Shown: piece by piece, positions 7,613 through 14,244 of the stretch
How the letters are laid out: the number at the start of each line of letters is the position of its first letter
Position numbering within the stretch: the stretch's first letter is position 1
Assembly: GCA_021647685.1 (NCBI GenBank)
Contig: JAKIUH010000025.1
Location: forward strand, 1 to 20,478
Reading direction: 5' to 3'
DNA from: Bacteroidales bacterium
Lineage (GTDB): Bacteria > Bacteroidota > Bacteroidia > Bacteroidales > NBLH01
DNA: 20,478 bases
Program-made: the position numbers and the translations under genes
Notes under the pieces: model-generated
Told to the model about the DNA's origin: nothing
Database searches by the model: none
Seen by the model: the letters and a program-made list of their open reading frames with translations, nothing else

Positions 7613-7700
7613 TTAAGTGGAAAGATTTGATTGCTTGCAACCACGCAAAAAAATGCTAAAAACAATGTTGCCACCCAATCAATTTTCTCCATTCACTTAA
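7613..7700 (+). promoter_or_regulatory. Competing long hairpin overlapping the riboswitch
   Basis: TTAAGTG (7613-7619) is complementary to CACTTAA (7694-7700), GAAA (7620-7623) to TTTC (7684-7687), and TTGATTG (7627-7633) to CAATCAA (7676-7682). Inside, GCAAC (7637-7641) can pair with GTTGC (7667-7671). These pairings use the same bases as P1 and the pseudoknot, so the two folds exclude each other. No T-run follows, so it is more likely a translational or stability switch than a terminator. Function inferred. Confidence 0.55.
7615..7668 (+). ncRNA. SAM-II riboswitch candidate in the metK leader
   Basis: The segment carries the SAM-II core in the right order: GATTT (7624-7628), TTGCA (7635-7639), P1 GTGG (7617-7620) / CCAC (7641-7644), an A-rich linker, then TGCTAAAAA (7654-7662). 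The pseudoknot is present: GCA (7637-7639) with TGC (7654-7656) and ATTG (7630-7633) with CAAT (7663-7666). The second pairing sits where the metX SAM-II riboswitch pairs ACC with GG(G), so it is a compensated difference. The P1 junction has two or three extra A residues compared with the classic example. SAM-II is known from Alphaproteobacteria and Bacteroidota and senses S-adenosylmethionine, the product of the gene directly downstream. Identified from memory of the family pattern, not by a covariance search. Confidence 0.8.
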
Positions 7701-7727
7701 TAGTAATAATCTAAAAAAATCAAATTT

Positions 7728-9014
7728 ATGTCTTATTTATTTACATCCGAATCAGTATCCGAAGGACATCCTGATAAAGTAGCCGATCAAATATCTGATG
7801 CACTGCTCGACGAATTTTTACGCCAAGACCCTGACTCAAAAGTTGCCTGTGAAACACTGGTAACCACAGGTTTAGTAATATTAAGCGGCGAAGTAAAATC
7901 GCAAGCATATGTAGATGTTCAAAAGGTAGCACGAAAAGTCATTAATGATATTGGCTACACAAAAGCCGAATATATGTTCGATGGCAATTCTTGTGGAGTA
8001 TTATCCTCGATACATGAACAATCACCTGATATTAATCAAGGGGTAGAAAGAGAAAATACTTTGGAACAAGGTGCCGGCGACCAAGGAATGATGTTTGGAT
8101 ATGCCATTAACCAAACAGATAATTACATGCCCGTTGCATTGTATATCTCGCATATTTTGCTCGAAGAGTTAGCGGCTATTCGCAAAGAAGGAAAGGAAAT
8201 GACTTATTTACGACCGGACTCAAAATCGCAAGTTACGGTTGAATATAATGATGACAACACTCCTTTACGTATTGATACGGTAGTTGTTTCAACACAACAC
8301 GATGACTTTATCAAGCCCAAAGATAATACGGAATTTGCTCAAAAAATTGCCGATGAAGAAATGCTGAAAACCATTTACAGTGATGTAAAAGATATTTTAA
8401 TACCCCGCACGCTGAAAAGGTTACCCGAAAATATTCAAAGTTTGTTTCAAGAAGATTTCCGTTTATTAGTAAACCCAACCGGTAAATTCGTAATTGGTGG
8501 ACCTCATGGTGATACCGGATTAACCGGAAGAAAAATAATTGTAGATACTTATGGCGGAAAAGGTGCTCACGGAGGAGGAGCTTTTTCAGGAAAAGACCCT
8601 TCAAAAGTTGACCGTTCAGCAGCATATGCCACACGCCATATTGCTAAAAATTTAGTTGCAGCAGGAGTTGCCGAAGAAGTATTGGTTCAGGTTGCCTATG
8701 CTATTGGTGTGGCACAACCCGTTGGTTTATATGTAAATACTTACGGTACGGCTAAAGTTGATAAAACAGACGGTGAAATTGCTAAAATTATCAAAGATAT
8801 TTTTGATATGCGACCGGCCAAAATTATTGAACGTTTAGGTTTAAAGTACCCGATTTATTTACCCACTGCCTCCTACGGACACATGGGACGCAAACCTTAT
8901 AAAGAAGAAGTGGTAATTAATTATAATGGTGCACCCATTGTAAAAGAAGTTGATTTCTTTGCATGGGAAAAACTGGATTATGTTGATAAAATTAAAGAAG
9001 CATTTGATTTATAG
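7728..9014 (+). CDS. metK: S-adenosylmethionine synthetase (methionine adenosyltransferase)
   Basis: A 428-residue cytoplasmic enzyme making S-adenosylmethionine from methionine and ATP. Family landmarks: SEGHPDKVADQISDA (11-25, with His14 and Asp16 at the ATP site), the hexapeptide GAGDQG (115-120), GGPHGDTGLTGRK (257-269), the P-loop-like GGGAFSGKD (282-290) and KVDRSAAYATRH (293-304). Length is slightly above the usual 380-400 because of an insertion around 195-245, as in other Bacteroidota. It is preceded by a good promoter and a SAM-II riboswitch candidate, implying feedback by its product. The ATG at 7728 is 60 bases after the aptamer and has no Shine-Dalgarno sequence. Transcription probably ends at 9030-9067. 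Confidence 0.98.
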   Translation: MSYLFTSESVSEGHPDKVADQISDALLDEFLRQDPDSKVACETLVTTGLVILSGEVKSQAYVDVQKVARKVINDIGYTKAEYMFDGNSCGVLSSIHEQSPDINQGVERENTLEQGAGDQGMMFGYAINQTDNYMPVALYISHILLEELAAIRKEGKEMTYLRPDSKSQVTVEYNDDNTPLRIDTVVVSTQHDDFIKPKDNTEFAQKIADEEMLKTIYSDVKDILIPRTLKRLPENIQSLFQEDFRLLVNPTGKFVIGGPHGDTGLTGRKIIVDTYGGKGAHGGGAFSGKDPSKVDRSAAYATRHIAKNLVAAGVAEEVLVQVAYAIGVAQPVGLYVNTYGTAKVDKTDGEIAKIIKDIFDMRPAKIIERLGLKYPIYLPTASYGHMGRKPYKEEVVINYNGAPIVKEVDFFAWEKLDYVDKIKEAFDL

Positions 9015-9029
9015 AGTTTATAAAAAAAA

Positions 9030-9067
9030 CCTGACAGGGTGGTATATTATTTTTTTTCCCTGTCAGG
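9030..9067. terminator. Hairpin terminator with T-run in the loop
   Basis: CCTGACAGGG (9030-9039) and CCCTGTCAGG (9058-9067) form a perfect 10-bp stem around an 18-base loop that contains eight T residues. It lies between convergent genes, preceded by an A-run. No T-run follows on the plus side. On the minus strand the A-run gives a U-run after the stem, so it is a better terminator for the minus-strand gene. Confidence 0.7.
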
Positions 9068-9091
9068 ATTTAAACTAAATAATCCAAATCT

Positions 9092-10297
9092 TTAAAGGAG
9101 AAACAAGACTATTAAAAAAGATAATGCAGAAATAATAAATCCATAAAGGAATATGGTATAAGAATAATGCAATAATCGAAACTTTCTTCCTAAAATTTTT
9201 CCTAATTCGTATTGATCCCGGTTTAAATTGCTGAATAAAAGTTCCTGGTCTTTTAACATATCGCGCACGGCACGGTCGTATTCATCATAATCCATATTGT
9301 AAAAATTACCGTAAAAAATCAGGTTTGTTTTTTTTTCATAAAAATCTTTCATTTTAAATTCTCCGGGTAAAATATGCGGTCGTGTGGCAATAACTGCAAA
9401 ACCAATTGCCAGTAAACTGGAGATAACAGTTAATAAAACAGGAATTTCAATATATTTTACATCCGAAATTTGAGAATAAACAAAAGTAATTACAGCCGAA
9501 ATAATCAGTGTGTTTAATGTAATGAGTATATGTGCTTTATTATCGGCAATACCGCTTAAATTAATCTGATTGCGGGCAGTTATCCGGTACAGGCTGTCAT
9601 AACCACGCGCAGAAGTAATTCTTTTTTCAACTTTTTGATTAATTTTTTCAAGTTCAGCTTTAAGTTCCTCAATAATCATCTGATTATTTTTAGGTAACTC
9701 ACTATTCAATTGTTCGGATAAAAACTGATTTACTTTTTCAATATTTTCAGTTTTCCCTTGCTGAAACATTGATTGGGCAGAGGCAGTATAGTATTGATGC
9801 TCATTGAGTAAATTACTGATATTTTGCCAAAAATTGCGTTTGGTAATTTTAGGTTTTACAAAATAATTACGTTCCTGACGATGATATTTTACCCACAAAA
9901 CAAATTCTTTTGAAGCAAAAATAGCATTGTTTGCATCAGCCAAAACTTTTTCTATTTCGTTATTGGACTTTTTATTATTTAAAACACGTTCAATGGCATT
10001 AAGAATTATCTTTTTTTTCGCTTCAGGATAGTCTGTTTTGCTTAAAAAAGTATCGGCAATACGTACACTTTGTTTTGTATGTTCAATAAAATCAAACAAA
10101 TAGCCAATATTTAAAAACCATGATGCAAGAATAGTCAGATGCAAATCTTCTTCGGTAAAATTTTCTTTTACAGCAAGTTCTCTGGCACATTTTACCACCT
10201 GATTGGTATAATTTGAATTATGAAAAAGCAATAATTCATGAGGATGAGTTGCGTATAATTCTTTAATATAATCTTCAACTTTGTTTAAAAGTTCCAT
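9092..10297 (-). CDS. HD-like domain fused to Pycsar-effector (PycTM) membrane domain
   Basis: A 401-residue protein in three parts. Residues ~1-175 resemble an HD phosphohydrolase domain (HNSNYTNQVV at 26-35, ASWFLNIGY at 58-66, LADANNAIFA at 119-128). A charged, probably coiled-coil linker spans ~183-230. Residues ~237-400 match the PycTM (former DUF5706) effector domain: RITARNQINLSGIADNKAHI (238-257), TM helices near 258-276, 285-304 and 382-400, and ATRPHI at 304-309. In relatives of this fusion the HD part usually reads HT, HD and DAD; here these are YT, LN and DAN, so the metal site looks lost. PycTM effectors respond to cyclic pyrimidine nucleotides and damage the inner membrane during phage defence, but no cyclase gene is nearby. 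Such stand-alone HD-PycTM proteins are common in Bacteroidota and their role is not settled. Divergent from the small acidic gene at 10374. Confidence 0.85.
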   Translation of the reverse strand: MELLNKVEDYIKELYATHPHELLLFHNSNYTNQVVKCARELAVKENFTEEDLHLTILASWFLNIGYLFDFIEHTKQSVRIADTFLSKTDYPEAKKKIILNAIERVLNNKKSNNEIEKVLADANNAIFASKEFVLWVKYHRQERNYFVKPKITKRNFWQNISNLLNEHQYYTASAQSMFQQGKTENIEKVNQFLSEQLNSELPKNNQMIIEELKAELEKINQKVEKRITSARGYDSLYRITARNQINLSGIADNKAHILITLNTLIISAVITFVYSQISDVKYIEIPVLLTVISSLLAIGFAVIATRPHILPGEFKMKDFYEKKTNLIFYGNFYNMDYDEYDRAVRDMLKDQELLFSNLNRDQYELGKILGRKFRLLHYSYTIFLYGFIISALSFLIVLFLL

Positions 10298-10307
10298 GTG
10301 GTAAATA

Positions 10308-10334
10308 TTTGTCTGTAAGAAAAGTTTATCTTTG
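10308..10334 (+). promoter_or_regulatory. Promoter for the small acidic protein gene
   Basis: TTTG (10308-10311) and TATCTTTG (10327-10334) fit the Bacteroidota -33/-7 pattern, with a spacing of 15, shorter than usual. The -7 box is 39 bases before the ATG at 10374. Confidence 0.55.
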
Positions 10335-10373
10335 TAAAAATTAAAAAAATTTTAATCATAAAAGTACAAAAAA

Positions 10374-10808
10374 ATGGAAATAAAACTAAAAGAAGGTATC
10401 GATAATATTTTATTCGGATGCTCAATGAAATACGTTGAAAAAAATCTGGGGAAACCCGATAAAGTATATGAAGACGAAGAAGAAAACAAAAAATATCAGT
10501 ACAATAAGCAAAAACTTACTTTAACATTTTATAAAGAAGCTGGCTTTCGTTTAGCTTATATCCAAACTTCAAACGAAGAAATTGAAATTCTAGGAAAAAA
10601 AATTATCGGGAAAGAAATTGATACAGTTCTTGATTTTTTTGAAAATAAAGCAATTGAAGATTTTAAATACGAAGATTATGACAGCTTTGAAACCTATACC
10701 AACGAAGATAATTGGCTGGTATTGAATATTGAATACGGATTGCTTGACGAAGTGGAAATTGGTGTAATAATAAATGATGATGATGAGTATGAGTGGAAAA
10801 CAAATTAG
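10374..10808 (+). CDS. Small acidic protein of unknown function
   Basis: A 144-residue soluble protein with no signal peptide or membrane segment. It is rich in Asp and Glu throughout, most strongly at 33-39 and in the C-terminal DDDEYE. The pattern IDNILFGCSMKYVEKNLGKPDKVYEDE (9-35, a G-x-S-x-x-x-V-x-x-x-L-G-x-P-D arrangement) followed by strands YQYNKQKLTLTF and LAYIQTSNEEIEILGKKIIG resembles small proteins seen as immunity or partner proteins, and also the SmpA/OmlA-like fold, but I cannot assign a family. It is divergent from the HD-PycTM gene across 76 bases and has its own promoter. A link between the two is only suggested by position. Confidence 0.65.
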   Translation: MEIKLKEGIDNILFGCSMKYVEKNLGKPDKVYEDEEENKKYQYNKQKLTLTFYKEAGFRLAYIQTSNEEIEILGKKIIGKEIDTVLDFFENKAIEDFKYEDYDSFETYTNEDNWLVLNIEYGLLDEVEIGVIINDDDEYEWKTN

Positions 10809-10869
10809 TATTATCACCTTAAAATCTATATACTTAAATCCGCAACAAAACTATTGATTTTATCAGTTC

Positions 10870-11538
10870 ATGTCCCTACCCTATTCCTATAAAAGTAAAA
10901 TAATTGTTCCTGACTCGGAAAATGTGGAAATTAATGATGCTATTAATGCCCTTGCCGGATATATTCATAAATCGGGATTTGATGATTTTGATTTTGATGC
11001 AGGGAAAATACATTTTCGTACCAATAATGCTTTTATTAATTTTCAGTATGAAGTAGATTTGTTCATCGAAAAGGAAGAAGATATTAACATACATTATGAA
11101 ATTCATATTATCCAATTGATAAAAATAACTATTGCTTTAATTGTCTTTATCGCCTTTTTTTCAAGTTTTGGTTTTTCTGGTTTTTTGTGGTTTTCAATTA
11201 TATTTTCAATCGTTTTTTACTTCTTAAACTTGCTTTTTGCAGATACTTATGTGCAAAAGGTTATAAAAAAATCTCCATTTTATCAAGCATTTGACCCTTT
11301 GGAAAGAGAAGGCTTTACCGATGAACAGATTAAGTGGCTTCATGATAAAAATCGCTGCCCGGCTTGTGGTGCAGAAGTTACCGATTGGGATATTCATTGC
11401 CCCGAATGTGGTTTACGCTTAAAGCAAAATAATTTTACAATCCCCTTGGATGTAAGTAAATACAAAGAAAAACGCTTTAAGTATCATTTTAAGGATAAAA
11501 AAGAGCAAAGAAAAGATAAAAAATCAAAAAATGAATAG
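10870..11538 (+). CDS. Zinc-ribbon membrane protein of unknown function
   Basis: A 222-residue protein. Residues 1-80 form a soluble strand-rich domain. Two membrane helices lie at about 83-103 and 105-124. A short cytoplasmic part then carries a zinc ribbon of the form CPAC-x10-CPEC (Cys163, 166, 177, 180). The C-terminus (198-222) is very rich in Lys and Arg. The layout suggests a membrane-anchored protein with a cytoplasmic zinc knuckle, but no function can be named. Its last 8 bases overlap the start of the amidohydrolase gene, so the two are very probably translated from one message. The ATG at 10870 is the first in frame after the preceding gene. Confidence 0.7.
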   Translation: MSLPYSYKSKIIVPDSENVEINDAINALAGYIHKSGFDDFDFDAGKIHFRTNNAFINFQYEVDLFIEKEEDINIHYEIHIIQLIKITIALIVFIAFFSSFGFSGFLWFSIIFSIVFYFLNLLFADTYVQKVIKKSPFYQAFDPLEREGFTDEQIKWLHDKNRCPACGAEVTDWDIHCPECGLRLKQNNFTIPLDVSKYKEKRFKYHFKDKKEQRKDKKSKNE

Positions 11539-12718
11539 AAGAATATCTGCACACTATGTATTTCCGGTAAATTCAGCACCTATACGTAACGGAATTATTG
11601 AAATTGACGAACAAGGAAGCATTGTGAAAGTCATTAATCCCGGAAAAGAAATAAAAGAGCAAGCGGGTGTTGAGTTTTACAACGGTATTTTGGTGCCGGG
11701 TTTTGTGAATACCCATTGCCATATTGAGCTTTCGCATTTAAAAAATAAAATTCCTCAACATACCAGATTACATAATTTTGTGGGCTATGTCAGTCGTTTT
11801 CGCAATACGGATGAGCAGTTTATTCGTAAAGCTATAGAAAAAGCAGATTTTGAAATGCAAAAAAACGGTATTGTTGCTCTTGGTGATATTTCAAATAATG
11901 CGCTAAGTATTGAAATCAAGAAAAAAAGCAAAATCAAATACCATACGTTTATTGAAACTTTTTCCTTAGACCCCGCTTTGGCTGATAAAAAAATAGAAGA
12001 AGCTAAAAAATTACAGCAAAAATTTTCAATGAATAATTTAGACAGCTCAATAGTTCCACATGCACCTTACAGTATATCAACCAAATTATTTGATTTATTA
12101 AAAAAGATAATGCAGGAAAATAAATCACCGGTTACCATACACAATCAGGAAACGGCATCGGAAAATGAATTATTTAAAAACAAATCAGGAATATTATACG
12201 AAACTTTTAAAAGCTGGGGAATTGAATTTCAGGATTTTTACCCTACGGGTAAAAATTCATTAGCTTCGGTTATCAACTATTTACCACCAAACAATAACTG
12301 TATCTTGGTACATAATACTTTTTCAAAGAAGGAAGATATTCAACAAGCAAATACCAAGCTAAAAAATATCTATTGGACTTTCTGTCCTAATGCAAACCTT
12401 TATATAGAAAATAGCTTACCGGATATTCAATTATTTTATCGTGAAAATCAAAAATGTTGTATTGGAACTGACTCTTTGGCTTCAAATACGCAACTATCCA
12501 TTTTGGAAGAATTAAAAACTATTCAAAACTATTTTCCTGAAATACCTTTACACGAATTAATAAAATGGGCAACACTAAACGGCGCACAAGCACTAAATTT
12601 ACACAGCAAATTTGGAAGTTTTGAGCAGGGAAAACAGTCCTGTATTAATTTAATCACCGGAATTGATTATAAAAATATGCGTTTAAGTAAAAAAAGTACT
12701 ATAAAAGTATTGGTATAA
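11531..12718 (+). CDS. ATZ/TRZ-type amidohydrolase (probable deaminase)
   Basis: A 395-residue metal-dependent hydrolase of the amidohydrolase superfamily. An N-terminal beta-sandwich piece (1-55) leads into the TIM barrel at VPGFVNTHCHIELSH, where His62 and His64 are metal ligands. Other active-site positions are His177 (VPHAPYS), His204 (IHNQETASE), His261 (LVHNTFS) and Asp314 (IGTDSLASN). The C-terminal part (GAQALNLHSKFGSFEQGKQS) completes the sandwich. The layout matches the branch holding S-adenosylhomocysteine, guanine and aminodeoxyfutalosine deaminases; the substrate is not clear. Aminodeoxyfutalosine deaminase (menaquinone route) is one option, but no other mqn gene is present. It overlaps the zinc-ribbon gene by 8 bases. 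Family firm, specificity open. Confidence 0.88.
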   Translation: MNRRISAHYVFPVNSAPIRNGIIEIDEQGSIVKVINPGKEIKEQAGVEFYNGILVPGFVNTHCHIELSHLKNKIPQHTRLHNFVGYVSRFRNTDEQFIRKAIEKADFEMQKNGIVALGDISNNALSIEIKKKSKIKYHTFIETFSLDPALADKKIEEAKKLQQKFSMNNLDSSIVPHAPYSISTKLFDLLKKIMQENKSPVTIHNQETASENELFKNKSGILYETFKSWGIEFQDFYPTGKNSLASVINYLPPNNNCILVHNTFSKKEDIQQANTKLKNIYWTFCPNANLYIENSLPDIQLFYRENQKCCIGTDSLASNTQLSILEELKTIQNYFPEIPLHELIKWATLNGAQALNLHSKFGSFEQGKQSCINLITGIDYKNMRLSKKSTIKVLV

Positions 12719-12825
12719 CTGATTGACATAACACAAGTTTTATCTGCAATTACCTGACAACTGTCAAGCAGCATCTGATAATATTTATCGGCTTAACTTT
12801 CTGACCGGTTATCAAATTTACAATC
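12719..12825. other. Convergent intergenic region with small hairpins
   Basis: It holds the possible repeat end at 12723-12741, a TGACA-AC-TGTCA palindrome near 12754-12765 inside a larger TTATC...GATAA pairing, and GATAA-TAT-TTATC near 12777-12789. Any of these could end the two convergent transcripts, but none has a clear T-run. Confidence 0.4.
12723..12741. repeat. Possible solo end of the palindromic element
   Basis: TTGACATAACACAAGTTTT matches the right end and outer flank of the palindromic element (7488-7506) at 18 of 19 bases. No matching left arm is seen nearby, so it would be a remnant. The match runs past the presumed element boundary, so chance or a longer element cannot be ruled out. 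Confidence 0.4.
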
Positions 12826-13512
12826 CTACTCGTGCTGCTTATAAACAAAACAATAAATAATAGTACCCACAAACATTATCATAATAGAAAAAGCAAACAA
12901 TTCACTGTAAAAACCCGGATAGCGATATGCCAAAATCCCAAAAACTGCAGGCGACCAAGCAATAAAGCTGAAAATTTTTGAAATAGTTCCGCCTTTAAAA
13001 AACCAATCGGATAGAATTAAAAAACTAACAGCCAAACTTCCCCATTTTATCCAAGTATAAATATGCAACATGTCCAAATCGTCCTGAAAACTTCCATCGG
13101 CAAGTTTTTCGGTAATGCTGATTAATTTAATATTCTCCAACCAATCAAAAACCATAGCTACAACCGCCAAAACCATAACTGCAATAAAAATTTTTTTCCC
13201 TGAAATTTTAAGCAATTTACGGGCAAAAAGAAATAAGAAAGTACCGTAAACAAAAGCATAAATAAAATCAATTTTATTTCCAAGATTCATTTGCTGCACT
13301 ATATTATCATCCGGTAAAAATCCGGCAAACATTCCAAAAAGTCTTTGGGTTTCGCCAACAGTCCGCACAAACTCAAAAAATATTATGGGCGTTCTGAAAC
13401 CTTCTGCCATATAGGGTACTATGCGCGGAAAAACACTCATAATAATAAGTGCTAACAAAACAACAACAATTCCGATATATCCAACGGATAAAAATGGTTT
13501 TTGAGATTTCAT
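12826..13512 (-). CDS. Polytopic membrane protein of unknown function
   Basis: A 228-residue integral membrane protein with about six helices: 9-28, 81-98, 107-125, 153-170, 178-196 and 203-224. A longer soluble loop (~30-78, with RTVGETQRLFGMFAGFLPDD) lies between the first two. Polar residues sit at or in membrane segments: NKID (79-82) and DWLEN (123-127). This N-x-x-D plus D-x-x-E-N pairing recurs in small uncharacterised membrane proteins and suggests a functional site, but I cannot name the family. No signal for export beyond the first helix. A minus-strand TATATTTG box at 13541-13548 is its likely promoter. It is convergent with the amidohydrolase gene. Confidence 0.7.
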   Translation of the reverse strand: MKSQKPFLSVGYIGIVVVLLALIIMSVFPRIVPYMAEGFRTPIIFFEFVRTVGETQRLFGMFAGFLPDDNIVQQMNLGNKIDFIYAFVYGTFLFLFARKLLKISGKKIFIAVMVLAVVAMVFDWLENIKLISITEKLADGSFQDDLDMLHIYTWIKWGSLAVSFLILSDWFFKGGTISKIFSFIAWSPAVFGILAYRYPGFYSELFAFSIMIMFVGTIIYCFVYKQHE

Positions 13513-13540
13513 AAAAATATGTTTTAAAAATTAGGATGAA

Positions 13541-13548
13541 CAAATATA
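13541..13548 (-). promoter_or_regulatory. -7 box for the polytopic membrane protein gene
   Basis: Minus-strand TATATTTG matches TAnnTTTG exactly and is 28 bases before the ATG at 13512. No clear TTTG is found at -33. Confidence 0.5.
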
Positions 13549-13669
13549 AAATATTTTTTTGAATACTGTTTTTTGAAAAAATGTATGACAAATATTTTCT
13601 TCAATATTGGATGTTTCTCATACTAAAAGAAAATTTTATCGTATCAATTTTTAAGAAATCTTTAAACTA

Positions 13670-13701
13670 TTTGTAATAATTCCATAAAACCAGTATATTT
13701 A
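13670..13701 (+). promoter_or_regulatory. Promoter for the SiaC-like gene
   Basis: TTTG (13670-13673), a 20-base spacer, then TATATTTA (13694-13701) gives a good Bacteroidota promoter with one mismatch in the -7 box. The leader would be about 70 bases. Confidence 0.6.
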
Positions 13702-13776
13702 CACAACTTTTAAAAAGAAATTAAGCAATTATATTGTTTTTATTGCTTATAAGTAATTTATTAACAATTAGATAAA

Positions 13777-14184
13777 ATGGAAAGATTACTTATTGCCGCA
13801 ACGCAAAAATCGCCATTGATTCACATGGATGCAGACAAAGGGTTGATTGAAATAAAAGGAAGATCAACTCCCGAAGATACAGACTTGGTATTTGGTCCAT
13901 TATTAAAATGGATTCAAGAATATATAAAAAATCCGCAGAAAAAAACCACGGTTAATTTGCATTTTGAATATTTTAATTCAAGCACTACCAAAGCATTAAT
14001 GAGGCTTATTAATCATTTGGTGCCTCTATCAAAACAAGATGATTATGAATTGGAAATTAACTGGCTGTATTTCGATGAAGATATGCTGGAATACGGGCAG
14101 GACTTTGAAGAACTTTCGGGTTTAGATTTTAATTTTATTGAAAGTGATTATTCAAATATTAATTTTGATATTGAAAGTTATTAA
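13777..14184 (+). CDS. SiaC-family (DUF1987) regulatory phosphoprotein
   Basis: A 135-residue cytoplasmic protein matching the DUF1987/SiaC family: KSPLIHMDADKGLIEIKGRSTPED (11-34) is the conserved N-terminal part, and VNLHFEYFNSSTTKALMRLI (59-78) carries the Ser/Thr-rich turn where SiaC is phosphorylated in Pseudomonas. The final family strand is INWLYFDEDMLEYGQDFEEL (94-113). The family's known biochemistry is a SpoIIAA-like switch: SiaC binds and activates the diguanylate cyclase SiaD, and SiaB kinase and SiaA phosphatase set its state. No siaA, siaB or siaD is in this window, so partners must be elsewhere. It has its own promoter and a strong terminator. Family assignment firm; the exact phosphosite here is uncertain among residues 68-71. 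Confidence 0.88.
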   Translation: MERLLIAATQKSPLIHMDADKGLIEIKGRSTPEDTDLVFGPLLKWIQEYIKNPQKKTTVNLHFEYFNSSTTKALMRLINHLVPLSKQDDYELEINWLYFDEDMLEYGQDFEELSGLDFNFIESDYSNINFDIESY

Positions 14185-14209
14185 AATTTACAGATAAGAA
14201 ATAATTGTG

Positions 14210-14240
14210 AATGCCGATTTATTCGGCATTTTTTATTTTT
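14210..14240 (+). terminator. Intrinsic terminator between the SiaC-like and permease genes
   Basis: AATGCCGA (14210-14217) pairs with TCGGCATT (14223-14230) around a 5-base loop, followed by a T-rich tract to 14240. It is a textbook terminator on the plus strand. The next ATG is only 5 bases further on. Confidence 0.85.
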
Positions 14241-14244
14241 AGTA

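Noticed and set aside
9092..10297. Complete Pycsar defence operon
   Set aside because: Only an effector-type domain is present; no pyrimidine or adenylate cyclase gene lies beside it, and the protein type is common as a lone gene in Bacteroidota.
11531..12718. Assignment as aminodeoxyfutalosine deaminase of the menaquinone pathway
   Set aside because: Metal ligands fit the whole ATZ/TRZ branch and no mqn gene is nearby, so the substrate is left open.
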